DNA of 64,000 nt, from the NCBI RefSeq assembly GCF_901538355.1, contig NZ_LR593887.1:4936920-5000919 (forward strand). The letters run 5' to 3'. The translations under genes and the position numbers were made by a program. The stretch comes from Tuwongella immobilis. Its GTDB lineage: Bacteria > Planctomycetota > Planctomycetia > Gemmatales > Gemmataceae. Below, one piece after another: positions 32,001 through 33,536 of this stretch. Under the pieces are notes generated by a model. The model worked only from the letters and a program-made list of their open reading frames with translations. It did not search any database and was not told the DNA's origin. The stretch's first letter is position 1, and each line of letters begins with the position of its first letter.

Positions 32001-33193
32001 CCGCCGTCAAGGATGTCGTTTCCGCCTCGGCCGCGCATGCGGTCGTTGCCACCGCCACCGCGCAGGGTATTGGCTTGATCGTCGCCAGAAATCGCATCGG
32101 CGAATGGCGTACCGATGACATTGCGGAAACCCGTCGCGGTAGTCAGCCCGGTGGCCTTGCCCGTGAGCAGGTCGACGCCAACCCCGGACCCGTAATTCGA
32201 GAAATCCAGCGTGTTATTGCCCGAGCCTGCCGCAATGCCGCTGACCGATTTGCCGTTGATGGTGACGCCGCCGCCAGAGACGGTCATGGTGCCATCGCCG
32301 CGAAGCACTGCGGTCAGATCCGCCGAAATCGCCGTCAAATCGAGGACATCTCGGGCGCTGCCGCCGTCTCCCGCCGCTTGTTCGGTGACGGTGTCCGTGC
32401 CATCACCGCTGGCGAACAGATAGGTATCGTCGTTGGCCCCGCCGGCGAGGGTGTCGTTGCCTGCCCCACCGCGAATGGTGTTTCGCAAGGCGTTGCCCGT
32501 GATCTTGTCGTTACCCGCCGTGCCGATCACATTTTCGATGGCTTCGCCGCTGCCGAGTGTGAGCTTGAGATTATTGTTGACCGTCTGTTGGCCCGGCTTG
32601 GACAGATCAATGGTGACCGCGCCGGTGGTCGCCGTGAAATTCAGCGTGTCCACACCGCCCGCGGAATCATTGAGGACGATCGAGCCGAGTTTGCCGGACG
32701 AGAATCGGTAGACATCGTCCCCCGATCCGCCGACCATGGTATCGACGCCGGTGAAGGTGACGAAGCTGTTGAGGACACCGACCCCTTCGCCGGTGACCAA
32801 CCATTCGTTGCCGCGATTGGGGCCAATCAGAGCGGTCTTGCCGCCGCCGGCTTGGAAGGTGACGCCACCGGCGATGGTCGGCACGCTGGCATCAATGGTC
32901 AGCGCGACATCGAAGCCGTTGCCGGCGATGGTGACGGCCGAGGAGCTATCCAGTGTGATCGACGCGAGCACATTGCTGGGCTTGGCGGTCTCAACCAATT
33001 GCAACTGTCCGCCATTGGCTTGCAATTGCACGGGGGTGGAAGTGTTCGCCGTATATGTCAGCGTGGCCGGGGCCAGCCGAGCTTCGAGCGGTTCAACGTG
33101 GAGTTGATCGACCTGTTGGCGCGATTCGCGGGTCGATCGGTCGGCCTTGCGGAAAATCGACTTAACCCACCGACGGAACTGGCTCTTGCTCAT
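8027..33193 (-). CDS. giant mosaic surface protein (8388 aa): LEPR-like, RTX, beta repeats, PKD, Ig-like, FG-GAP
   Basis: One uninterrupted frame of 8388 residues. ATG 33193 is chosen because GAGG lies 6 nt upstream. Residues 1-35 are basic without a classical signal peptide, followed by LEARLAP (36-42), resembling the planctomycete LEPR-type N-terminal motif of secreted giants. Then come: RTX-like GGxGNDxLxGG clusters (about 225-1357) alternating with 'ESRDANMxLTDT' and 'LTGGxSSNxxDASGF' strands; four FliD hook-IN-like modules; beta-rich sequence; Gly/Ala-rich repeats of 60-68 residues (about 2300-3930); long filamentous-haemagglutinin-like beta sequence (to about 6660); PKD domains with WGDG (about 6665-7460); three 97-residue Ig-like repeats (about 7580-7870); and five FG-GAP/DxxGDG units (about 8100-8360). 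It is probably a calcium-stiffened surface fibre or adhesin. No secretion genes lie nearby. The ECF sigma/kinase pair is immediately upstream on the same strand. Confidence 0.95.
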   Translation of the reverse strand: MSKSQFRRWVKSIFRKADRSTRESRQQVDQLHVEPLEARLAPATLTYTANTSTPVQLQANGGQLQLVETAKPSNVLASITLDSSSAVTIAGNGFDVALTIDASVPTIAGGVTFQAGGGKTALIGPNRGNEWLVTGEGVGVLNSFVTFTGVDTMVGGSGDDVYRFSSGKLGSIVLNDSAGGVDTLNFTATTGAVTIDLSKPGQQTVNNNLKLTLGSGEAIENVIGTAGNDKITGNALRNTIRGGAGNDTLAGGANDDTYLFASGDGTDTVTEQAAGDGGSARDVLDLTAISADLTAVLRGDGTMTVSGGGVTINGKSVSGIAAGSGNNTLDFSNYGSGVGVDLLTGKATGLTTATGFRNVIGTPFADAISGDDQANTLRGGGGNDRMRGRGGNDILDGGEGTDTLIEFRDASMTLSNGTLITGAEIDSLTGFEVAELSGGVSSNRIDASAFNGRVKLDGGSVIPLAVLNGGVGMRSVANQNVVLLGQESSITLASLNDGTGINTVAGADIRVTLVNGSVLDIDLNGVTTLQNLIDRFAQVSGGRLVLAVDPNQENALRLTDTGSGTGPLRVVSINGSSTAEDLGLMGESSSNVIVGAPVGRILADLRVQLSDGTQIDLDLSTVATLQDVIALFAEADSRLILSINADGTGLVLRDTAGGSGNLTVTARNGSLAAADLGLLGTGSGAVLQGGSIVAGNLRLDGRFDNDTLIGTAFDDTLTGGGGSDQIFGGAGNNVLIETRDLDLTLTNTALTSSAGDTTTFSGINQVILTGGSSNNRIDASGFSVGNVVLDGAAGNDTLIGGAGDDTLTGGLGVDSLDGGPGIDTVIEFGDARFVLTDTSLDQAEGTYEVATVALTGTVTAGTFTLSVGGQVTAPIAYNAPAYEVQSRLSGLANVGMGNVTVLKQADGRWTIYFRGVLGGMDVPDLVATNVDLTGGGITTSVVRQGSVVLNTLTSIERATLRGGPSNNLLDASNFSGNATLNGSGGNDTLFGGAGNDVLLGGDGDDILTGGRGTDIISGGAGLDTLIESRDANMVLTDTTLTMTGIGIFGAEVDTVSGLEAARLTGGNSSNQLNASGFSGVTAATEVRFLRNGEGPRTTAGVVISLSGTTTTAPVSILNNGTGVRSVAGVDFRIIFTDGGSIDVDLGNPTTVQQLLDTIQQASAGRVTATLNSAGTGIVLTDTRPGAGSIRVLALNNSLAAADLGILGTGIGATLTGAVLTDGASDVLITLTDGTAVRVNLSALATFQAVVDALNSANPKLQASWDVARSAIVLTDTAGGSGRLTVSELNGGNAAADFGILGTAAANVLNGSTIGIASVQLDGGAGDDTLTGSGGNDTLTGGSGNDLIQGGGGFDVLTESRGANMRLTNTALFVGVNEQDTLAGIESAILSDPTLSNVTLDASGFTAGPVTLRGGVAGTYKGGTVQTQLEVSLQGTTTAQPIAFTPSGGRSEFVFTGFGKTVTSSMFNWVPANGVDEVTFRSGGEINIDSNLRATEYDLKFQAGTFRLSGFTIDTRPAVVGGQAQNVTVEANRIEIGKGAQILADGSTPALSGNIRLLSIDERARVQGLGFANVDLIDKDIIIGAATIRGGNIEFRAIADSQRLLLGSDFGPNPLAQTIGGLALGGIALALEGISLAVGVAVARSTAEITIGADPLAPTVIVANNFDVRTAAETYTLVQPIPIAGIGAAVGIAFTESKVIVDNAQITTTGDLTIRSSSDHVVDILTETAGKSGAGIALATSIIVDTTAATVTTDAVLNVGRDLILQADTIDRTRTMARSTTGTDGKVGVGVSVGIVAGDTTAQLDGDATVGRNVVVIAKKGTLPVPANKAFVIPSIVSGVTAATGVGTNTTDDILDDLKSTAVSVILVNVKPIAFLLDGIKAISTYLTTAITGKEADPPSRSAIQFGISAAVAVEQNQIEARIGDGGAASGAVVKAGGAVTISAENQYRPNVSSTARQVSDGGDKDITGEFTLDGDVETGIALAFNVGIYSNDADAYIAKNSSVDASGAIRITADQLNVIDTSKIWGANLVASDAPDTTPTFRTTDGVKVITGGNTVELAVGYANGGDAGTTYRYLGADGATIDLSAEDYSNTARWLQVNLHVEAYLNNFRTVTTYLGANFGLDDNLADSWSQATAAGAEKTNIAGAVTVLVLDQQATATIREGAKVNQDPAYRTSGQIVEVLATNQNDSINIIGNLQTPSPTTFLNGSLDYRTWVKPSLDGISFTPVGAGGTDTARAVGVSVAVIRSNNVTEARIDDGVKLFADALRVDAENKVLSVAVGASGGQAENFGFNGVVIVQSVENDTVAQISGGATVVVGNVLTSDNRNASLVVEATDRTYVMTVAGSLAASDRIGVGASAAVNAVNRRTEAIVGATPGAGVGPTGGSLTVGGNAIVQASNDGVVGAVGVAGAFAVAGPSFRSNSSIAVAMGAGVNTVNDVVRATVNQAAMTVGGNLSLSATDSSDAVGVTIGGSFAASPSAGGNAVSVAGAVSVNSVNRVVEASILDSGSRTVRSTGGAVSLNAADDSSNTAVGGAVSLAWSKNANAVAIGVSGVVNEINQRGGGTRALIENSIVSAAQDVSLTADSDVTVVGLTVTGGGSLASSGFWGGTSVAVGGAISISAVDSVAEAAIRRQSDVTTNGRVLLTADNDTTVVTISGAAMGAASVSGDEATIAVAIGASQSVLVLDNTTRAIIEDSKVKASGDAILKADHSASVNTLAFGLSGGGAIGGQTGFTLTGAGSGVVAVTDATTQTGFVRSNVTSNGGSVTSESTDGSTIVSLAGSATGAGAGGAKSAAAAAVGAALIVADVDTNVSAVSTDSNVTGKNVSLSATDNSTLVAAAIGFAGSGAAGASLAVSVAAAGAGVIQTVDSDAEAIISGGNVKATDGRVTLTSKGDTNVVAVAGAAAGSGSFGGTGAAVAVQAGASFAVTVIDSNVRSTAANGATIQATGDIELSALADNDVTAVTIGLAGGGAVGGGVAVSLGFAGSGSGNTVRSNVEATFVGSTATAGGAISAKATDSSDIDAVAGGIAGSVAGSKGVSVAGALGVSAADNNIRNTIRAAADQSNLSAVTGVTIAATEQSEITAVTLGGALAVAVAGQGLGVGVAVSGAGSGNTVNNTITAEVANSSTVNVTNGGLSVTATDASSISATAVGASISVAVGQVAAGGAVAASGAKNEIQNSISATISKSSLPLVSGAVNVQANSLADIDAVTAAAAVGIGGGGATGVSVAIGASVADNRITNRVSADIVDSTVTRAGSIGVGATQSSTIDTTAVSASVAVSVSGGASVAVSGGGAFTSNVIANSTQTSIRGSTVNSDTIVTLSSQDKSTIIADVAGAAGAVAVGPTAVGPALGIGAASNRVTNSVTARMDRSNVTASGDVTLSALSQETIDALSIGAAIGVGVSGGGAGIGVGAAGAGSGNTVSVSTQALITDSSNVTSTSGSVRLSAQDTSNIRADAGGMSIAVGGGYTGVGASLGVAYAENTISNTVRAVIDNSNATAANSVTLSANEQATIRAFALAGAISAAGGLVGVGVAGAGSGANNTIRNTVQAAVDNGAGRTIQAGTGGVSMIATDTSTIIASSGGVAAGVGVGAVGVGVAVGASVLRNDVANTVEAWVSGATVNSVGTIQITAAEFATIDGLAVGGAATLAGGVLGGVTASGAGAEATNRVANTVRAFTHNATVRATGSGSDIVLTALDNTTATAKATAAAAAATGGVIGPAGAMAIGAATATNSFQNRVEAFGNASTLNAADGVTIAASGLATGNVLTVAASVAAAAGPVSGALAGGGASSTNTVANTVVAHSTNSTLTTGGEFRLTANTASILDTDVGTGALAAAGISASVGASVATTSDASRAQTTVNGGNVQAGGNVTIRSSGNGSMTSTGVATAIATTFAGAGVNATVSRELLVTATTSGGAQVNANGDVTVEATSDGSTQVETLGAAGGLLAVGVSLASAVVRDAVIASTGGRTQAGNRVRINSRSSAGSQANANALAGGLVAGAGARADAVSTPSISSVGGGTILANGDITVNSLGSPSANASASGGAFGLVSIGASIARATNSPTITSIITQSATSSAGSVIVSATGAIDPTTATGGGSGSRLRNGGVLAGLNGMQADVIVSPIINATVGNGATVSAARDIQVLANNQTNSNAQANTNGLTIGGLFAGSLSITNVIFGSASDLPNIVPVVGSAAGTYAQAGNGSTLTAGGNLAIQANTNLMGNANANAAVGGLIAAGGTRSTVVRNVPTMAFTGTGARLTAGNDLTVSSFNGNPTVPTPLSAIANNDSGGLVAVGLPVAKVTTGGGASATLGASTVANAGGTATIRATTADVNTAAIATAVGAGGIAIIDAQATVNLNNPASAFVGSGSTVTGKADVIVEANTTSFVNAQANGRGDAAGVGADSTAIVQGVVNGQATVASGANLTAGRFLRVVAQGQQLSANNAVAYVTGSAVGTGTTAAATSAVTYSSNVQIQPFVRLQGGSLLQIAATSGVTGGGNGTNAIAESNFGAGFANTNANATTNTVQSAFVDIQQNSDAASRPQLSAANLDVMAQSLPLSVNALPNRSGFKLIDVGSSRKNQGYFAASNINFNANATITGPVTFARIAPDGSILTSGVTVNTVADRYVISPIEQQGGGQATLRSLGGFATIFGNGVFTYDQAGGVTLINNDPNRSILVNNITQSGNLDDPRLTISPNQPTFTATTTKSANSTLPTIRISGVGDVLLGGAINNVTGGLIEVSAGGAIRSASPQHALIGRNLSLNATTIGTPSERVRTFFGAVSGNPTVTVTTTGDQYLYVNSNSPANISNTVNLTGRMVDVLLDGSFTSKTTFVTAVSQEFNVDTMPNRGLNLAVTSMGDLPIGFVRSTNGSVSLQAAGAIRGTRSGNAPQVVAAKSLTINAGSVLPLRISNAGGLTTTASGDINLTSVSGDFVVDRIVSTNGGNITLTTAGRILNGRPGDADGPENVETTGRVTLKAVAIQGDADGFDRFKIEASELSADSGAGEMKIFVSRDLAIASDSGLGLVGGNIDLQVVGALTINAPVFSPGKVALDIPGMVTVNSTVRSTGDVSIRGTRVRVTGNGLVQSTNANVSLTAWDVITTDLGSLLVAEPTAGGVSVTTTATGKAIYDGDGKVIGVIPAPATILTLGGTVSGSSFTVAAGTNSFLNDLVLGGTLQVPTVNVLGDGTSFTVLGTNGNDTIRVAPDRITLNGTAINYDFFRFVNVRSGQGQDAFTVTGTSAWGLTTLDAANLGTLTFDLDGTALERLAVSAMGTVNVNALVGGKLTADATGISGLGATNIGLTSIKSMNINLTSSSPVELTVPSLVAPTTITASGAAHAVNLRTGPANAVVSATPGAGVGLTIDNNGGGTPTATEILADSIQGIPGSVRFSGIDALQFNAGPGSVTVRGTIAGPVTVNVPSNATATVVGSSSSQLTMNGNGGSLLLDGSAASKVQNILIADGTVAGTTKVTGQAGVGPVTASGFGQLTVRGGSANDSITVNSTVPTQVLTVDGGLGDDTITVQRAPVPANPGDTPIGLFVNGRTGNDTAVAVVANGPADVANRGLLFTKFDVPTLIVDDSTNPNRVDWSTSGGQTLNYGANIPLVDITNANTVNVRGGTAPNNTLSLNTIGVGQNSTVNGDSVTLRGVTGGIRFNRLVTPIQSYTENGFTLRATNPTIPLTPDRSVRPAVQVALNSTGSQTMSRGDGALFGLNSIDVMGIGRLIVTTIGAPIGSPFLVLDINSPGVFQTINFGPEFSILSQVSISQQFGDLVMTNIVAQPTLRLSTVAPAVNNFLAPAGLSQPIVLENPTMDFSQGFGSRGQAIFESPYENGFPTQTFNPQSVTINNVGAGVSRIYFIGWRMQNGNSVYQNLAEFSVPVTSFPMTVTFPSNWTNVIQIRLYTKSATGIGNVAYSNLTLLQNPPFAGSAVPRPPAGVMPTTAQNATIGSNGLSGFTAELPYTQAPAINSVVGIANGTPFRASFSETTFFGDLNIPAGSTVNINVRMEDLPTQLVRIRGNLNIGAGARVNFVIPVNNLWFNGQSMDNVAAMLEVLGDLNMAPGASISVSPGSYLGARAASGVAAAGGTLSITVGGTANIVGATLSAVGGFGDGFTGAPTFQSFSGWQGGAGGTIILRAAAINANSTTIVDVQGGLNGTGATPGRGAAGQFQFRTNATAPTVTANGAVVNLGSLPTVANPNFVPVGQANAPIPTPVVTGTLGLPSAIGLLRDTALINAARSAISTTNAPGGTVAVVTRVAMPAGFPQFAGYDLVLFANLSNVAIDAPRFGLTFGGADAAFLPMIRMSYAGLPGDPDVNYDYTVIPAGGIFAMLVPSATANGQLFVNASLGAQVNGLSGAVLDRGNSRFLTVTIPPAPTANQQRDYAVSFSGISNVTLTATGSADSVINQLRAPTSATLTLDLSASTGNNTVNILDQSGDGGGRTTTVRTGSGNDFVSVLAGQANRNYVIDTGAGNDAFNLSGDAGASGSLTANLGAGLDTATISGATLPTTLSVNLQGGDEFDRLNYDTAGNPTNPSTPNTPNGSLTIQGVSAATVNYQSIESIPGFQAATQSAGTGYTINQGQSLDLVGTATPATNTSIVAVGWDIDGDGNFSDASGLTPTFTWAALRAFGIGAAGSYTIGMLVTSTIGTSVAYTTLTVNRVAATVSLSVPATANVSRPVTITFGATYLGGETPTGFVVTWGDGNTSTLPASATSATHTYLTTGNFNVSVAVQDSFGGASSGTQAVAVGVAPGSLRLDGPYTLDSGSNLTLRITAEGAPTTALLDLGQNTFSAATATFTSNGDGTSTAILTITWAQLQAAGVSLPGNYANVRVRANYPSGGPLTTDPTTITVNAVAPTATFNGTAIEGGPGVVQFTNTSHPSNAVTAQGFRYSYDIGNTGSFQVVDSTSATLTLPAEIVARSGSIVVRGRIATSDGQFSDYLTTVVIVNQAPAFVAPTPISNATIIAGSFFSFSGASFLDPGLDAVSAEIAWGDGTTTAGIITLSSSGNAAPTTGSVAGTHLFAFRTQPYTVTVTLRDASGATTSTTFEVTVLDPVLSLVEAGPNRTVAEGEAVDLTGRFIDPAFGSSYTASINWGDGTTTTPTLVAPTAAGEVGQVLDQHFYGSPGTYTVTLTITKGNQTPVTSSFEVVVTDVPTTLTPAPIAPTGIGEPVAFSATFSDPEFGTGTNYTATIDWGNGDITTATVVVNPGSPGVPTTGTITASYQYAANGPFLATVTLVGPSGSVVATTQVTILNAAPVVTAGPNLAADQGSPVTASATFSDIGFDFGGAVKSFTATIDWGDGTITTGTVTVTPGGVNTPTTGTVSGTHTYRRFGTFTVVIQVIDEAGVSGTATLTATIANVAPTIAPLTASTYRPGQEFRLTGSFNDAGISDAHTVTIDWGDGNVVTFDRTAIALGDNGDSIQLLVEPTELADGTYTLAHVYAGAGDYTITVTVTDDGGLSATTTQQVTAAPGVTSVTTTTANNSYQAGASINVTVNFSRPVTLTGGPLTLRLNTGGIVTIAPFANATSASGIYTVSPGENTSDLDLDGAISLAVGATLLDEFNVPVDLAVPTGASLADSAAIIIDTIIPTVTVTSTVSGPTNNGSIPVTVQFSEPVTGFTAAGLVITNGTVSNFVAVDATTYTFDLVRVSDGVASVSVADAAAVDVANNPTTASATLSVTFDTVNPTVTVTSTVSGPTNLGSIPVTIQFSEPVTGFTAAGLVITNGTVSNFVAVDATTYTFDLVRVSDGLASVSVADAAAVDVANNPVAASATLSVLFDTVIPSAIVTSIVAGPTNNGSIPVTIQFSEPVTGFTAAGLVITNGTVSNFVEVDATTYTFDLVRVSDGVASVSVADAAAVDVANNPVAASATLSVLFDTVAPTVTVPTVVTNVSAPQLSGTISDPNATIQVTVGGVTRAAVNNGDGTWTLADAPTLADGAYLVSVIATDRVGNASAPVTSNLTIDTTPPRVVSIVTPAGGRFRAGDEISVTITFDEPVTATGELTLPLVGGGVVRFAPFRGTQATGIYVVELGQFANGLQIAATPELSDGNGIVDVADNRLQLEALVGQVIAAGQPVIVLPSELTREYVLSGPTVQRRLDGNPVGEPLTPFGPSVPSRAVVADVTGDGVADLVVASGPGTRSQVLVYDGVTGEQISTITPFEESFTGGVYVSAGDLDGDGKSEIVVTPGFGGSARVAIYHGGDFGQIADFLGIEDLDFRGGARAAIGDVNGDGIGDVIIGAGIGGGPRISVWNGATIRPGEQPRQLVSDFFAFESSQRGGVNVAVGDVNGDGLVEIVAVAGDFGAPRVAIFDGASVMQGANSVVNDFFAADFTLRNGAQVTVKDLNDDGLADLVVAISVNPQQTLVRHYLSATLTGSETPTADEEFLLDISGVFVG
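8110..8900 (-). repeat. five FG-GAP/VCBS units at the C-terminus of the giant protein
   Basis: Five units about 165-175 bp apart, each with a calcium-type loop: DVTGDGVAD, DLDGDGKSE, DVNGDGIGD, DVNGDGLVE and DLNDDGLAD. Each is followed by a strand and an 'RVAIFDG'-like end. Five blades are fewer than the seven of an integrin-type propeller, so a complete propeller would need partner blades or a non-canonical fold. Confidence 0.85.
9581..10453 (-). repeat. three tandem 291-bp repeats (97-aa Ig-like modules)
   Basis: The marker CGTATCGA recurs at 9581, 9872 and 10163, and a degenerate copy at 10454 marks the boundary, giving an exact 291-bp period. Whole sentences of DNA are identical between copies, with only scattered substitutions. 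The protein unit contains PVTIQFSEPVTGFTAAGLV and ends VAAS-ATLSVLFDT, a bacterial Ig-like beta sandwich. Confidence 0.9.
10810..13200 (-). repeat. array of PKD domains in the giant protein
   Basis: At least six to seven successive units of about 85-105 residues, each with a WGDG or WGNG motif and a later 'HTY...GTFTV' or 'HVYAGAGDYTITVTV' strand, as in PKD domains. They usually act as stiff extracellular spacers. Confidence 0.85.
21400..26300 (-). repeat. Gly/Ala-rich beta repeats (about 60-68 aa each) in the giant protein
   Basis: Roughly 20-25 diverged copies. Each has three parts: a polar strand like 'VTLSAxDxSxI', a hydrophobic Gly/Ala/Val block of 25-30 residues such as IGVGVSGGGAGIGVG, and an Asn-rich strand such as 'NTVxNTVxAxIxDSxV'. 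The pattern fits a beta solenoid with a hydrophobic Gly-rich face. Copy number is my estimate by eye. Confidence 0.75.
29125..32520 (-). repeat. six RTX-type calcium-binding clusters in the giant protein
   Basis: Clusters of GGxGxDxLxGG nonapeptides at about 32400-32520, 31990-32110, 30985-31090, 30715-30820, 30120-30260 and 29125-29235. Examples are GGAGNDTLAGG and GGDGDDILTGG. Most clusters are followed by an 'E-RDANMxLTDTxL' strand and a 'LTGGxSSNxxDASGF' strand, forming a larger super-repeat. Confidence 0.85.
33068..33088 (-). other. LEPR-like N-terminal motif (LEARLAP) of the giant protein
   Basis: Residues 36-42 read LEARLAP after a basic leader and are followed by a Thr-rich strand (ATLTYTAN). 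Many very large planctomycete proteins carry a similar L-E-x-R-x-L/A-L motif near the N-terminus, presumed to be involved in export or processing. Its role here is inferred. Confidence 0.6.
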
Positions 33194-33430
33194 GACGGAC
33201 CTCAATCGTACGGATCAGGGTGAAGGGTGCCCCCGACTCCACCAGACATGGTCAATCGTTGCGAACGTTGGCCCGGTATCCCCGAGATCGAACAGTCGAA
33301 ACGTCAGCACCACGTGTAGCGGTCATCACTAAAGGCGTAAATCCGCACGAAAGACTGCAACTGGGATGAAAAAATAAATTGCGCGGTCTGAATTGAACGA
33401 ACAGAAGCCAGATTCACGGAGTTTTGCAAC

Positions 33431-33470
33431 AATCTGGCGGGAATCCGAAGATACTCAAACCCGCCAAATT
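33431..33470. repeat. imperfect inverted repeat upstream of the giant gene
   Basis: AATCTGGCGGG and CCCGCCAAATT match at 10 of 11 positions with an 18-nt spacer. It lies about 240-280 bp upstream of the giant gene start. It could be an operator half-site pair or a second hairpin behind the kinase. Confidence 0.35.
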
Positions 33471-33508
33471 GCCCTAAAAATGCAAACAATCGACAAAATC
33501 GTCACGAT

Positions 33509-33528
33509 GGAGTGCCCATTCGCACTCC
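33509..33528 (-). terminator. probable terminator of the sigma/kinase operon
   Basis: A 7-bp stem, GGAGTGC/GCACTCC, with a 6-nt loop, 8 nt after the kinase stop. On the minus strand the sequence downstream has GATTTTG after a short gap. It would separate the kinase transcript from the giant gene. Confidence 0.45.
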
Positions 33529-33536
33529 CAGACAAC

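Larger units (their letters stand above)
33194..33536. other. 343-bp intergenic region between sensor kinase and giant gene
   Basis: No gene is seen. It must contain the control region of the giant gene if that gene is transcribed on its own. It holds an imperfect 11-bp inverted repeat (33431-33441/33460-33470), an AT-rich tract (AAAAAATAAATT, near 33370) and the terminator hairpin at 33509-33528. I could not pick a convincing -35/-10 pair. Confidence 0.5.

Noticed and set aside
8027-33193. The repeat-rich region as a CRISPR array or mobile element.
   Set aside because: The repeats are in-frame protein repeats with no spacer pattern, no cas or transposase genes, and no terminal inverted repeats.
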